64,000 nt of DNA from Verrucomicrobiales bacterium (GTDB lineage Bacteria > Verrucomicrobiota > Verrucomicrobiia > Verrucomicrobiales > DEV007): assembly GCA_029212615.1 (NCBI GenBank), contig JARGPJ010000001.1, positions 186,001-250,000 on the forward strand. The letters run 5' to 3'. Position numbers and translations under genes: made by a program. Shown in pieces: positions 8,072-17,055 of the stretch. Under the pieces are notes generated by a model that saw only the letters and a list, made by a program, of their open reading frames with translations, was not told the DNA's origin and did not search any database. Within the stretch, counting starts at the first letter, position 1. Each line of letters opens with the position of its first letter.

Positions 8072-9256
8072 TTATTCGGAAGGAAGAGGTCTTTCAGGAT
8101 TCGTATCCTTTTCGTAATCAACACCTTCCAAACCAAACCCAAAGAGTCTTAGGAATTCATTCTTGTATCCTGAAAAGTCAGAGAGATCCGAAAGGTTCTC
8201 AGTGGTGACTTTCTCCCAGGCATCGGCAACGGCCGCCTGAATGTTATCCTTCATCTCCCAGTCATCAATTCGGATGCGCCCCTTCTCATCGAGAGTGGCG
8301 CCTTCTTCACTACCGAGATGGTCAGCAAACAGTCGCTGAATCTGTTCGATCGTTCCCTCGTGAAGGTCAGCTTCTTTCATGACCTTGTAGAGAAGGGAGA
8401 TGTAGAGAGGCACCACAGGAATGGCGGAGCTCGCCTGAGTCACGAGGGCTTTGTTCACCGAAACATAGGCCGTGCCCTCGCCAAACTCGCTGTTCATTCT
8501 CGCGGTGGATTCTTCGAGATGCTCCTTCGCTTTGCCTATCGTTCCGTTCGTGTAAATAGGATAGGTGAGGTCCGGTCCGATGTATGAGTAGGCTACGGTC
8601 GTGAACCCTTCCGCGAGAACACCCGCTTCCTTCAGCGCGGCGATCCAAAGTTCCCAGTCTTCCCCACCCATGACTTTCACCGTGTGAGCAATTTCATCGT
8701 CCACCGCGGGCTCGATCGAGACGCTGTTGACCTCACCGGTGTCGGTGTTGAGATTCTTCTGAGAATAGGGCTGACCGATTGGTTTGAGGACTGAGCGGTA
8801 GGTCTCGCCATCGGTCGGATCAGTCCGGCGCGGTGACGCAAGGCTGTATACGATGGAATCGACCTGCCCGAGATCCGCTTTAATCGTCTCGATCACTGAG
8901 GCCTTCATCTCGTTGGAGAAAGCATCGCCGTTGAAACTTTTCGCGTAGAGCCCTGCTTCAGCTGCGGCCTCCTCGAAAGCGACCGAGTTGTACCAACCGG
9001 CGCTGCCGGTTTTACGCTCCGTTCCCGGCTTTTCGAAGAAAACACCGATCGTCGCAGCACCGCCACTGAATGCCGGCACGATTCGCGAAGCGAGGCCATA
9101 TCCGGTCGAAGCGCCAATCACGAGCACCTTCTTCGGTGGATTGGCGATCGGAGGACAGGACTTCACGTAATCAATCTGTGACTGCACGTTGGCGGCGCAC
9201 CCCTCAGGGTGAGCAGTGGTGCAGATAAATCCTCGCGTTTTAGGGGTAATAATCAT
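8072..9256 (-). CDS. fabV: Enoyl-ACP/enoyl-CoA reductase FabV
   Basis: FabV is the NADH-dependent enoyl reductase of fatty-acid elongation and is naturally resistant to triclosan. The 394-residue length is typical. The start MIITPKTRGFICTTAHPEGC is the FabV signature, VLVIGASTGYGLASR is the dinucleotide-binding loop, and the active-site Tyr235 and Lys244 stand exactly in the family spacing Y-x8-K (YTNGTIGKAK). I see no FabI in the window. The gene is single, with DUF5069 upstream on the same strand separated by a terminator. Confidence 0.97.
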   Translation of the reverse strand: MIITPKTRGFICTTAHPEGCAANVQSQIDYVKSCPPIANPPKKVLVIGASTGYGLASRIVPAFSGGAATIGVFFEKPGTERKTGSAGWYNSVAFEEAAAEAGLYAKSFNGDAFSNEMKASVIETIKADLGQVDSIVYSLASPRRTDPTDGETYRSVLKPIGQPYSQKNLNTDTGEVNSVSIEPAVDDEIAHTVKVMGGEDWELWIAALKEAGVLAEGFTTVAYSYIGPDLTYPIYTNGTIGKAKEHLEESTARMNSEFGEGTAYVSVNKALVTQASSAIPVVPLYISLLYKVMKEADLHEGTIEQIQRLFADHLGSEEGATLDEKGRIRIDDWEMKDNIQAAVADAWEKVTTENLSDLSDFSGYKNEFLRLFGFGLEGVDYEKDTNPERPLPSE

Positions 9257-9342
9257 GTCGATAAAAAGTCAGTGATTTCAGAGAGCGTTAGCAGGAGGAG
9301 CAAGGGAAAACAACCGGTTTGTGGGTATCTGAGCGGGAAAAG

Positions 9343-9378
9343 AAAAACCCGCAACCGATCAAATCGGGAGCGGGTTTT
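9343..9378 (-). terminator. Intrinsic terminator of the DUF5069 gene
   Basis: The arms AAAAACCCGC (9343-9352) and GCGGGTTTT (9370-9378) pair, with a further inner stem CCGAT/ATCGG around a CAA loop. Read on the minus strand it ends in a T-run and follows the DUF5069 stop by about 25 bases. Confidence 0.88.
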
Positions 9379-9402
9379 CGCAAAATCGGCGGGTGAAGCG
9401 GA

Positions 9403-9843
9403 TTACTTCAGCTCCTGAGTATGAAAGATTGCCCAGTCGTCAAGATTGTTCAGATTGACGGCATCCTTGATCGTGCCGTCGTCTTCACGTCCCGCAGCGT
9501 CGAGGATCTCTTTGCGAGTTCCATCGTCGTGAATGTAACCGGTGATCGCTGCGTTTAATTTATCGACCGCATCCTGATCGAGAGAACCTCCCTTTTGCTG
9601 AAGAATCCAGTTCTCCAACTCGATATAGGATGGCTTGGAGTCCGCGATGAAAGCTTCGAAGTCAGCCTTGTCGATCCCGATTCCGTCGAGGACCATTTGA
9701 TCGTAGCCCGCCCCGATCGCAGGGTAGTCAGCGTGAAGCTTACCGGCAGCACCGAGAGAGGCTTTCATCCAGAGACGTGGAAGATGAAGAACGCCGAGAG
9801 GGCCTGCTGTTCCGGAACTGATGGTTGGGACAATGTTGCTCAT
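9403..9843 (-). CDS. DUF5069 domain protein
   Basis: A 146-residue soluble protein without signal peptide or membrane segment. The sequence (GVLHLPRLWMKASLGAAGKLHADYP near the start, then GFDQMVLDGIGID-like GYDQMVLDGIGID, and a C-terminal DDWAIFHTQE) matches the DUF5069 family, found widely in Verrucomicrobiota and Planctomycetota. Its function is unknown. Start is the ATG at 9843; the AT-rich stretch just upstream may hold the promoter. It has its own terminator at 9343-9378 and is probably transcribed alone. Confidence 0.85.
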   Translation of the reverse strand: MSNIVPTISSGTAGPLGVLHLPRLWMKASLGAAGKLHADYPAIGAGYDQMVLDGIGIDKADFEAFIADSKPSYIELENWILQQKGGSLDQDAVDKLNAAITGYIHDDGTRKEILDAAGREDDGTIKDAVNLNNLDDWAIFHTQELK

Positions 9844-10028
9844 AAATTATAATCGATTCTTTTCTTAAAACGCGCCGGAATGCTATCCACCAACGCAACG
9901 GGAAATTACAAGATCCCCGCCCCGCCTTCAAACTCTTTCCATCCTTGAACCCGTGCCGTAATCGACTCATTTTTTCCGTAAGGATAATCAGCACCTGCTG
10001 TAAGTTCGATTCAGTGACTTAAACGACC

Positions 10029-10775
10029 ATGAGCATCCAATTCAAAGCCGCCCTGACAGACATCTTCAAAACGGAGAAAAAGTGGATGACAGTCCTCGGA
10101 CTGTCCGTCTCGATTCTAATTCCCGTCGTGGGCCCCATGGTCTCCTTCGGCTACCTCCTCCGCCGCTTCACTCGCGAACGCGAAGGCCGCGCCATCGAGG
10201 ATTTCGATTTCAACCATTTCAGCGAATACCTGAAAATCGGCCTCTGGCCCACCCTTGCCATGCTCGCGATGTCAGCCCTCATCATCCCCATCGTAGTCCT
10301 GTTCAGCATCGCTCCGGCGGTGATGATCCCCCTCGCTGAAAGTGGCAACGAAACGGCCATGGTGATCATAGGCATTGTCGGCTTTCTCCTCTACCTGGCC
10401 TCTCTCGCAGCCTTCACCGTTTTATCCTACCCCGTCATGCTCCGATCCGGTTTGACGATGGATTTCAAATCAGGCTTTTCATGGACCTTCATGAAAAGTT
10501 TCGCCGCCAAAGTCGGGCTGAGTCTCATCGGCTACTTCATTCTCCTCACCATCGTCTCAATCCCCTTCGTGCTCCTCGGCTACCTGGCTCTCTTCATCGG
10601 CGTCTATGTCGTCGCCGCCTGGATGCAAATGGCGTTGATACACCTCGTCTATCAACACTACGATCTCATGGTCGAACGCGGCGGTGAGCGCATCGAAGTG
10701 AATCCTGAAGTGACAAAAAACTTCGGCAAACCACCTCTCCCCACTACTCCCGCTGAGGAGATTACGCCTTCCTAA
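10029..10775 (+). CDS. DUF4013 family integral membrane protein
   Basis: The 248-residue protein has about five or six hydrophobic segments (around WMTVLGLSVSILIPVVGPMVSFGYLL, LAMSALIIPIVVLF, MVIIGIVGFLLYLASLAA and SLIGYFILLTIVSIPFVLLGYLAL). Layout and the GYLLR plus DFDFNHF motif after the first helix fit DUF4013, a family of unknown function. It overlaps the converging regulator gene by 4 bases at its 3' end. No partner gene suggests a role. Confidence 0.8.
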   Translation: MSIQFKAALTDIFKTEKKWMTVLGLSVSILIPVVGPMVSFGYLLRRFTREREGRAIEDFDFNHFSEYLKIGLWPTLAMLAMSALIIPIVVLFSIAPAVMIPLAESGNETAMVIIGIVGFLLYLASLAAFTVLSYPVMLRSGLTMDFKSGFSWTFMKSFAAKVGLSLIGYFILLTIVSIPFVLLGYLALFIGVYVVAAWMQMALIHLVYQHYDLMVERGGERIEVNPEVTKNFGKPPLPTTPAEEITPS

Positions 10776-11929
10776 CTGTCCTCACGCCCGAAGTCTTTCG
10801 CCGTGATCCCGAGCTCACTGCGAAACTGGGCGTTCATTTGGCGCGTTCCGCTGTAGCCACAGCGGCGCGCGATTTCCCCCTGCGCGAGATCGGCCTCTTC
10901 TACGAGGAGCCGCTGTGCTTCACGCATTCGAAGACGGAAAATGAATGCCCGCGGCGTGCACCCGAGGCTGTCGAGGAAAGCATCCTCCAGCCACCGCCGG
11001 GATCGTGGCGTCGCATCGACAAGGTCATTCACCCCGATCGGCTCATGAAAGTGGGAACGCGCAAACTCAACTGCTGAGAGTAAATCCGGATGATCCACCG
11101 CGAGACTGTCAGTCGAGGCGCGATCCTTAATCTCTCCGGGAAGGACCACGCACTCATCACTCGTGATCACTTTCCCCTGGATCAAACGATCAAGCATCCG
11201 AGCCGCTTCCAGTCCAATCTCGGCATCGTTCCGCTCGATACTGGTCAAAGGAGGGCGACAGGATTCGCAGGCAACTGTGTCGTTGTTCACCCCGATCACG
11301 GCGACATCCTCCGGAACCCGCAGGCCGACCCGCTCGCATGCCCGGATCACCATCGCAGCGCGTGGATCGTGAGCTGCCATGACGGCAAAGGGTGGCGTTA
11401 ATGTTCCAAGCCAAAGCTCAAGCTCTCCCTGTCCCACATCCCACCTCGTCTTGGCTCCAATCGTTCCCGGAACCTGTAAAATCGAACAATCGAACCCTTT
11501 TCGATCAAGTTCCTGCGAAAAGCCTACTTCATAACATTTCGAGTACCAGATATCGGAGATGCCATAAAAACCGAACCGCCGGTAACCACGGTCAAGAAGG
11601 TGCCAGGCTCCCATTTTTCCCAACTGCTCATAGTCCGGCCTCACCCGGGGAAATGGAGTCTCCGCGACCGCCCCGGAAAGATTCACAACCGGGCACTTCA
11701 ACGACTTCAGCACCGCAATATCTTCCGCCGTATTTGCAAGGGCGATGACACCATTGCCCTGCCACCCCTCCAGCGCCGTCGGTGACAGATGATGCGTTTC
11801 CGGACTGATGAGAAAACGCCAGCTCGTATGTCTCTCCGCATATTCACGAATCCCGCGAACAACCCGCTCGAGGTGGGTGATTCCGACATTGATCGCAAGA
11901 GCAATCTCTAAAGGTTGGCGCCGACTCAT
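10772..11929 (-). CDS. XylR-type transcriptional regulator (sugar-binding fold plus AraC HTH)
   Basis: About 385 residues. The N-terminal two-thirds is a LacI/periplasmic-binding-protein fold (GIREYAERHTSWRFLISPETH, RPDYEQLGKMGAWHLLDRGYRRFGFYG, DVAVIGVNNDTVACESCRPPLTSI). The last 100 residues form an AraC double helix-turn-helix (DATPRSRRWLEDAFLDSLG and LAQGEIARRCGYSGTRQMNAQFR). This domain order is that of E. coli XylR and of the many XylR homologues in Verrucomicrobiota. I chose the ATG at 11929 (MSRRQPLEIALAI) because it starts just before the conserved domain; in-frame starts exist at 11953 and 11968. The gene is divergent from a secreted esterase pair, its likely targets. Confidence 0.88.
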   Translation of the reverse strand: MSRRQPLEIALAINVGITHLERVVRGIREYAERHTSWRFLISPETHHLSPTALEGWQGNGVIALANTAEDIAVLKSLKCPVVNLSGAVAETPFPRVRPDYEQLGKMGAWHLLDRGYRRFGFYGISDIWYSKCYEVGFSQELDRKGFDCSILQVPGTIGAKTRWDVGQGELELWLGTLTPPFAVMAAHDPRAAMVIRACERVGLRVPEDVAVIGVNNDTVACESCRPPLTSIERNDAEIGLEAARMLDRLIQGKVITSDECVVLPGEIKDRASTDSLAVDHPDLLSAVEFARSHFHEPIGVNDLVDATPRSRRWLEDAFLDSLGCTPRAFIFRLRMREAQRLLVEEADLAQGEIARRCGYSGTRQMNAQFRSELGITAKDFGREDS

Positions 11930-12025
11930 TGTTGCGCAAAAGTGCACCTTCATGAGCGAAATGTCCATTGTGCGTTTTTACAATTCAGAGTTTACCTTTT
12001 TCCCATTCATTTGAATAATCCCTGC

Positions 12026-12895
12026 ATGCGACTCCTGACCCCTCTCCTCGCTCTGATTCTCTCCGCCGGCACCGTGCTGGCTCAGAAAGTTGATACGCCC
12101 CCGCCCACGAAACCACCGCTGATCGAGTCAGACATCGGCCTGCTTCCGGAAGGCACAGACCATCTCGATCTCATCCTCCTGATCGGACAATCAAACATGA
12201 AAGGACGTGGCTTCATGCCCGCGGAACCGCTCAACGACCCGCGCTTTATCATGATGCATCTGCGGAACGATCAATGGTATCACGCGCGACACCCTCTTCA
12301 TCTCACCGGTCACCCTGAAACCTTCAAAGGACATGACAACGCAGGCGTCGGCCCGGGCCTCGCTTTTGCTCAAACCATCGCCGCCGAGTCTCCTGCGGCA
12401 AGAATCGGACTTCTCCCCTGTGCCAAAGGCGGCTCCCCGATCAGTCTCTGGAGCAAAAACGGAAATCTTTATGCTGAAGCGATCCGAAGAGCACGCCTCG
12501 CCCTCAAACGCGGTCCAAGAGGAAAAACGCGGCTTCGAGCCGTTCTCTGGCTGCAAGGCGAGGCGGATTCAAAAGTCGCAAAACTTCCCACCTATGCGGA
12601 CTCTCTCAACGATCTCGTGGATCGCCTCAGAAAGGACCTCAAGAGCCCGGACCTCCCGTTTATCGCCTGCACCATCGGGGAAATGAATAAGGACACCGCC
12701 GAAGTCAACAGGGCGGAAATGAACAAACTGCTCCTCGACCTCCCCAATCAGCGCAAACACACAGCCTGTGTCGATGCCCGCGATCTCACGGGACACATCG
12801 GCGACTCTGTCCACTTCAATACTCAGAGCCAGGAGGAAATCGGCCGACGCTATGCCGCAAAGCTCCTCGAACTCGAATCTCAAGCACGGGACTGA
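12026..12895 (+). CDS. Secreted sialate O-acetylesterase / SASA-family carbohydrate esterase
   Basis: About 289 residues with a Sec signal peptide (MRLLTPLLALILSAGTVLAQ). The SGNH-type esterase motifs are present: ILLIGQSNMKGRGF with the nucleophilic Ser, CAKGGSPISLWS, LWLQGEADS, and the C-terminal DSVHF with the Asp and His of the triad. These define the SASA family (carbohydrate esterase family 6-like), which removes acetyl groups from sialic acid or xylan. An in-frame upstream ATG at 11915 would lie inside the divergent regulator gene and would bury the signal peptide, so the ATG at 12026 is used. It is followed by another secreted hydrolase 84 bases downstream. Confidence 0.9.
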   Translation: MRLLTPLLALILSAGTVLAQKVDTPPPTKPPLIESDIGLLPEGTDHLDLILLIGQSNMKGRGFMPAEPLNDPRFIMMHLRNDQWYHARHPLHLTGHPETFKGHDNAGVGPGLAFAQTIAAESPAARIGLLPCAKGGSPISLWSKNGNLYAEAIRRARLALKRGPRGKTRLRAVLWLQGEADSKVAKLPTYADSLNDLVDRLRKDLKSPDLPFIACTIGEMNKDTAEVNRAEMNKLLLDLPNQRKHTACVDARDLTGHIGDSVHFNTQSQEEIGRRYAAKLLELESQARD

Positions 12896-12979
12896 CATCT
12901 CTCAACCGGGCAATGCCTACCCCGAGCACGCGGATAAAACCATTCGAATGAATGGCGTTGCCCGGCACACACGCAAAAA

Positions 12980-14227
12980 ATGAAAGCTCTCTTTTTCCTC
13001 AGCGTCTCGTTGCTCCTCATCCAGTCAGGCATGGCCGATACCCCGGGTAGCTGGCCGATCGAACGCCTCAAAACGGAAGTTCCCGCCTATCACATAGAGG
13101 ACGAAACCGCCCCCATTCAATCGCTGATCTACGAAGGCGAGCCAGTCGATGGTAAACCTACCGAAGTGTTTGCCTTCTACGCTTCCCCCAAAACCCTCGG
13201 CACCCTGAAAGAAGCGGAGAAAGTTCCTGCCGTTGTTCTCATTCACGGCGGCGGGGGAACCGCTTTCTCCGATTGGGTCTGGCTCTGGGCACAACGCGGC
13301 TATGCCGCCATCGCCATGGATCTGTCAGGACGGCGCCCACCCGCTCCGACCTTCGATGAGAATGGAAACAAAATTCCCGATGCCCGCCACCCCAAAGAAG
13401 CCCGCGTCCGTCTCGAAAAAGGGGGACTCGATCACACCGGAGTGGAAAAATTCGAAAGCATCGGTGGCAATAGGGATGACGACTGGCCCTTTCACGCCGT
13501 CGCCAATGTCATGAAGGCGCACACCCTGATCAGAAGTCTCCCTGAGGTCGACCCCGACAAAACCGCCGTCACCGGGATCAGCTGGGGCGGCTACACAACC
13601 TGCCTCGCAGCCTCACTCGATGACCGGTTCAAAGCGGCCGTCCCCGTCTACGGCTGCGGATTCCTCTTCGAAGGGGAGTCCGTGCAAAAGCCATCCATCG
13701 ACGCTCTCGACGACCGCCGTGAGGCCTGGATCGCCGCTTATGATCCTTCGAGCCATCTCGGCAAGTGCACGGTTCCGACCCTCTGGGTGAACGGCACCCA
13801 CGACAACCACTACGTCCTCGACAGCTACGCCAAATCCTACTCACTCGTTCAGGGGCCCGGGACTATTCGAATTGAGCCTCGCATGCGACACGGCCACCAA
13901 CCGGGATGGGAACCAAAAGAAATCGGAATCTTCGTCGATTCACTCCTCATTGGCGGGACACCCCTGCCGAAAGTCGGCGAGATGTCCGTCTCCGACGACG
14001 GTGAAGTTTCGGTGGAGTATCAGTCTGGCATTCCCATAAAAACAGCAGAGCTTTACTACACCTCAGACGAAGGCCTCCGCACTGAACGAAAGTGGAAGAG
14101 CCTCGCGGCCTCGATTGAGGATGGAAAAGTCAACGCGGAAGGTCTCCCGGCAACGGCCAATACCTGGATCCTGACACTCACCGATGAAAGGGATGCCATG
14201 GTGAGCAGTAAGGTGGGTTTCCGGTAG
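12980..14227 (+). CDS. Secreted alpha/beta hydrolase (acetylxylan esterase / S9-like)
   Basis: A 415-residue protein with a signal peptide (MKALFFLSVSLLLIQSGMA). The alpha/beta hydrolase fold shows an oxyanion loop VVLIHGGGGTAF, a nucleophile elbow GISWGG, and a late TLWVNGTHDNHYV (acid) and RHGHQPGWE (His). A C-terminal beta-rich tail of about 90 residues follows the catalytic domain. The best fit is the acetyl-xylan esterase / dienelactone hydrolase group, common in Verrucomicrobiota. Position downstream of the SASA esterase and divergent from a XylR-type regulator supports a role in hemicellulose or acetylated glycan use; the exact substrate is unknown. Confidence 0.85.
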   Translation: MKALFFLSVSLLLIQSGMADTPGSWPIERLKTEVPAYHIEDETAPIQSLIYEGEPVDGKPTEVFAFYASPKTLGTLKEAEKVPAVVLIHGGGGTAFSDWVWLWAQRGYAAIAMDLSGRRPPAPTFDENGNKIPDARHPKEARVRLEKGGLDHTGVEKFESIGGNRDDDWPFHAVANVMKAHTLIRSLPEVDPDKTAVTGISWGGYTTCLAASLDDRFKAAVPVYGCGFLFEGESVQKPSIDALDDRREAWIAAYDPSSHLGKCTVPTLWVNGTHDNHYVLDSYAKSYSLVQGPGTIRIEPRMRHGHQPGWEPKEIGIFVDSLLIGGTPLPKVGEMSVSDDGEVSVEYQSGIPIKTAELYYTSDEGLRTERKWKSLAASIEDGKVNAEGLPATANTWILTLTDERDAMVSSKVGFR

Positions 14228-14292
14228 CAGCCTGAAAAAATTTGTCACTCCCGACTCAGTGTATCAGACCACTTTGTCTATTCCCCTCACGA

Positions 14293-14967
14293 TCAAGCCC
14301 TTAAAACTGCCTCCGCCACGAGTAAATCGGCCGGCACGGTGATTTTAAGATTCGGCTCACGATTCTCTACGAGACGAACCTTTTCCCCCAGCGCTTCGAT
14401 CGCGGAAACTTCATCAGTGACGAGCGCCCCCTGTGCCAACACCTCGGCATAAGCCCGGCGCAATAAACTGACATTAAAGATCTGAGGTGTCTCCATCGCC
14501 CAGAGATCCTCACGCGCCACGGCTCCGCAAACATCCCCTTCAGCATCAGCGCGCTTCAGGGTATCCGCGATGCGATGAGCGAGACTCGCCGCTCCCGTTT
14601 CCATCGCGACTGCCGCGCACTGCGAGATTGCTTCCGGACTCACAAGGGGCCGCGCTCCGTCGTGAACAGCGACAAGATCAGATTCCGGCCCGACCCGGGA
14701 AAGTCCGGCATTTACCGAGAGGTGACGCTCAGCCCCCCCTTCGATCGCTTCGACGAATTTGGTGATCCCGAGCCTTTCTGCATCAGCGGTGACGGCATCT
14801 AACTTTTCAGCTGATGTGACGACGCGGATTTCAACGACTTCAGGACAAGCTTGAAAAGCAAGGATGGAGCGACTCAGCACCGACTCACCGGCGAGATCAG
14901 CCGCGAGCTTGTCAAAGCCCATGCGGCGACTGCTGCCGGCAGCGACAATGATCGCAGAGATTTTCAT
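14293..14967 (-). CDS. ispD: 2-C-methyl-D-erythritol 4-phosphate cytidylyltransferase
   Basis: IspD joins CTP and MEP to form CDP-ME in the non-mevalonate isoprenoid pathway. The 224-residue protein has the nucleotide-binding loop IIVAAGSSRRMGFDKL, the VHDGARPLV motif, METPQIF and ALVTDEVSAIE, all in normal order and spacing. Length is typical. It is transcribed alone on the minus strand; no ispF is fused or adjacent. Confidence 0.96.
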   Translation of the reverse strand: MKISAIIVAAGSSRRMGFDKLAADLAGESVLSRSILAFQACPEVVEIRVVTSAEKLDAVTADAERLGITKFVEAIEGGAERHLSVNAGLSRVGPESDLVAVHDGARPLVSPEAISQCAAVAMETGAASLAHRIADTLKRADAEGDVCGAVAREDLWAMETPQIFNVSLLRRAYAEVLAQGALVTDEVSAIEALGEKVRLVENREPNLKITVPADLLVAEAVLRA

Positions 14968-14980
14968 GGGTGAGTTTTCA

Positions 14981-15080
14981 GGCCACGAATGAAAACGAAT
15001 GCCGGGGAAAGGGACGAATCAAAGACTCAGCCGTTCGTGGCCATTCCCATTCATTCGTGAAGGCGCAGCGCATTCGTGTT
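14981..15080. repeat. Cluster of CACGAATG / CATTCGTG words
   Basis: The 137-bp gap between ispD and yqeY is packed with copies of one word in both orientations: CCACGAATG at 14983-14991, AACGAATG at 14994-15001, GACGAATC at 15013-15020, then the inverse GTTCGTGG at 15033-15040, CATTCGTG at 15052-15059 and CATTCGTG at 15071-15078. The first and last groups are inverted relative to each other and could fold into a cruciform or RNA stem (GGCCACGAATG against CATTCGTG). Such words resemble dispersed REP-like elements. No terminator T-run is seen. Confidence 0.65.
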
Positions 15081-15105
15081 TTCAAGCTGGCGGCGGGGAT
15101 CCAGA

Positions 15106-15561
15106 TCAGGAAAGTTTCGCCATGACAGCCTGCGAGAGCGTCTTGCCATCCGCACGCCCGGCGGTCTTTTCCTGAACGATTTTCATGACTTGTCCCATCT
15201 CCTTTCGGGAAGTCGCCCCGACCTCCGCGATCGCGGCATCGATGATCTCAGCGATTTTGTCTTCGCCCAGGGGCTCAGGAAGATAGCCGTTGAGGACAGC
15301 CATTTCAGCTTCCTCCTGCTCAACCAGCTCCTGACGATCAGCAGTCTTGTATTGCTCAATGGAATCCTGGCGTTTCTTCACTTCTTTCCGAATCACGGCC
15401 ACGACCTCGGGGTCGGTGAGTTCAGCGTCCGCACCGCCTTTTTCGATCGCCGCATTCTTCACGGCAGACTTCAGCATCCGAATCGTATTCAACGCGAGCG
15501 TGTTTTTCTCACGCATTGCTGTTTTCATGTCTTCCGTAATCTGTTGGGATAATTCGCTCAT
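15106..15561 (-). CDS. GatB/YqeY domain protein
   Basis: A 151-residue soluble helical protein. MSELSQQITEDMKTAMREKNTLALNTIRMLKSAVKNAAIEKG and the C-terminal GATSRKEMGQVMKIVQEKTAGRADGKTLSQAVMAKL match the YqeY family, homologous to the tail domain of the GatB subunit of Glu-tRNA(Gln) amidotransferase that binds tRNA. It is often found near tRNA- or replication-related genes; the exact role is unclear. It is preceded by the repeat-rich gap and has no co-directional neighbour close enough to be an operon, apart from ispD about 138 bases downstream. Confidence 0.92.
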   Translation of the reverse strand: MSELSQQITEDMKTAMREKNTLALNTIRMLKSAVKNAAIEKGGADAELTDPEVVAVIRKEVKKRQDSIEQYKTADRQELVEQEEAEMAVLNGYLPEPLGEDKIAEIIDAAIAEVGATSRKEMGQVMKIVQEKTAGRADGKTLSQAVMAKLS

Positions 15562-15613
15562 GCGCTAAGCTACGCACGATCAATCATTTCGCGACGTAAA
15601 AAGCACCTCTGAC

Positions 15614-16114
15614 ATGTCATCCTCCCGCCCTCCTCTCAATCTCGCCGGCCGCCTTTGGAAAATTGCGATGGGCCTCGTTCTCGTTACCGTCGGCAGTCTT
15701 TTTGTCTACTACCTTTGGGGCTCCTACGAGAGGGCTGCCAAAATGGATCTCTGGGTCGAAACACCCTGCCTCATCACGTCAATGAGCGTCGATGACAGTG
15801 AGCTGAACCAACGGGGCATGCCGAAATATATCATGGAGGTTCGATACGCCTACGAATTCGGGGGAAAGGAATTCACCGGGGACCGGATCAAGCGACTCCC
15901 CATTGAAGCGAGTGACCCGAGAAAATTGAAAAAGCATATCGAACGATATCAGAAAAACACACAGTTGGTTTGCTTCGTAGATCCAGCCGAACCGTCTTCA
16001 GCCGTATTAAAAAAGGACACCAAAGCGGCTCTTTACTCGATCTGGTTCCCCGGCTTGTTCATCCTCGGAGGAGGCGGTATGATTTTGTCCGCTCTCTTTC
16101 GACGATCTTCATGA
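15614..16114 (+). CDS. DUF3592 membrane protein
   Basis: The 166-residue protein has a TM helix near each end (IAMGLVLVTVGSLFVYYLWG and YSIWFPGLFILGGGGMILSALF) and a beta-rich middle with TPCLITSMSVDDSE and YEVRYAYEF-like MEVRYAYEFGGKEFTGDRI, the layout of DUF3592. Function is unknown. Its TGA overlaps the ATG of the histone-deacetylase-like gene (ATGA), and that gene in turn overlaps the sulfatase, so all three form one operon. Confidence 0.82.
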   Translation: MSSSRPPLNLAGRLWKIAMGLVLVTVGSLFVYYLWGSYERAAKMDLWVETPCLITSMSVDDSELNQRGMPKYIMEVRYAYEFGGKEFTGDRIKRLPIEASDPRKLKKHIERYQKNTQLVCFVDPAEPSSAVLKKDTKAALYSIWFPGLFILGGGGMILSALFRRSS

Positions 16115-17055
16115 AGACCGGACTGCTCCTCGACGACACCTTCACCGAACACGATCCGGGGGATCATCATCCCGAAGCCCCCGGCAGGATCAAAGCGATC
16201 ATCGCGGAGCTGAACCGGTCCCGCCTGTCAGAATCCTGCCACCTCCTGCCGGGACGAAGCGTCACTGACGACGAGATTCGCCTCGCACACACCGACGGCT
16301 ACCTCAAGACTGTGCTGAGGGAACTGAACGGTACCAGCGGGCAGCTCAGTACCGGCGACACAAATTTCGGACCACACTCCCTGCGGGTTGCCCGCGAGGC
16401 TGTCGGCGGTGTCCTCAATGCCGTCGACGGAGTCATTTCCGGCGAGCTGAAAAACGCTTTCTGTGCAGTCCGCCCTCCCGGGCACCACGCCACGTCCGAT
16501 CGAGGGATGGGATTTTGCCTCTTTAACAACGCGGCCATCGCCGCCCGATACGCGCAGCAACATTATGGTATCGAGCGGGTCGTCATCATTGACTGGGATG
16601 TGCATCACGGAAACGGCACGCAGGATATTTTCTACGACGATGGAAGCGTCTTCTACTTTTCCACCCACCAGCACCCCTGGTACCCGGGGACTGGCAGCAA
16701 GGACGAAACGGGAGCGGGAAAAGGGAAAAAAACGAACTTAAATATCCCCCTTCCCGCAGAGTCCGGGATGGCTGAAATCGGAGGCGCCTTCCGGGGACCT
16801 TTCTCAGCGAAAATGAAGGAGTTCAAACCTGAACTCGTCATTATCTCCGCCGGGTTCGACAGCCGAATCGGGGATCCCCTCGGCCAATTGGCCTTAACTG
16901 ACAGGGATTTTGCAGAGCTCACTCAGATTCTTTCCGCGATGGCGAATGAATTCGCCGACGGAAGGCTCGTCTCGGTGCTCGAGGGTGGTTACAATCAGTC
17001 CGGCCTTGCCCTCGCCGTTCAACATCACCTCAAAGCCCTGCAATCCAGTTCATGA
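16111..17055 (+). CDS. Histone deacetylase-like zinc amidohydrolase
   Basis: The 314-residue protein belongs to the HDAC / acetylpolyamine amidohydrolase / acetoin utilisation AcuC superfamily. Signature motifs are intact: HPEAPGRI near the start, RPPGHHATSDRGMGFCLFNN with the catalytic His pair (about 125-126), the zinc ligands in DWDVHHGNGTQ (about 163-165), and SAGFDSRIGDPLG with the third ligand. Bacterial members act on acetylated lysine or polyamines. The ATG at 16111 overlaps the previous stop and restores the family's usual N terminus; longer in-frame starts run through the DUF3592 gene. Overlap with the sulfatase start (17052) argues for co-expression. It has no signal peptide, so it is cytosolic. 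Confidence 0.93.
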   Translation: MKTGLLLDDTFTEHDPGDHHPEAPGRIKAIIAELNRSRLSESCHLLPGRSVTDDEIRLAHTDGYLKTVLRELNGTSGQLSTGDTNFGPHSLRVAREAVGGVLNAVDGVISGELKNAFCAVRPPGHHATSDRGMGFCLFNNAAIAARYAQQHYGIERVVIIDWDVHHGNGTQDIFYDDGSVFYFSTHQHPWYPGTGSKDETGAGKGKKTNLNIPLPAESGMAEIGGAFRGPFSAKMKEFKPELVIISAGFDSRIGDPLGQLALTDRDFAELTQILSAMANEFADGRLVSVLEGGYNQSGLALAVQHHLKALQSSS

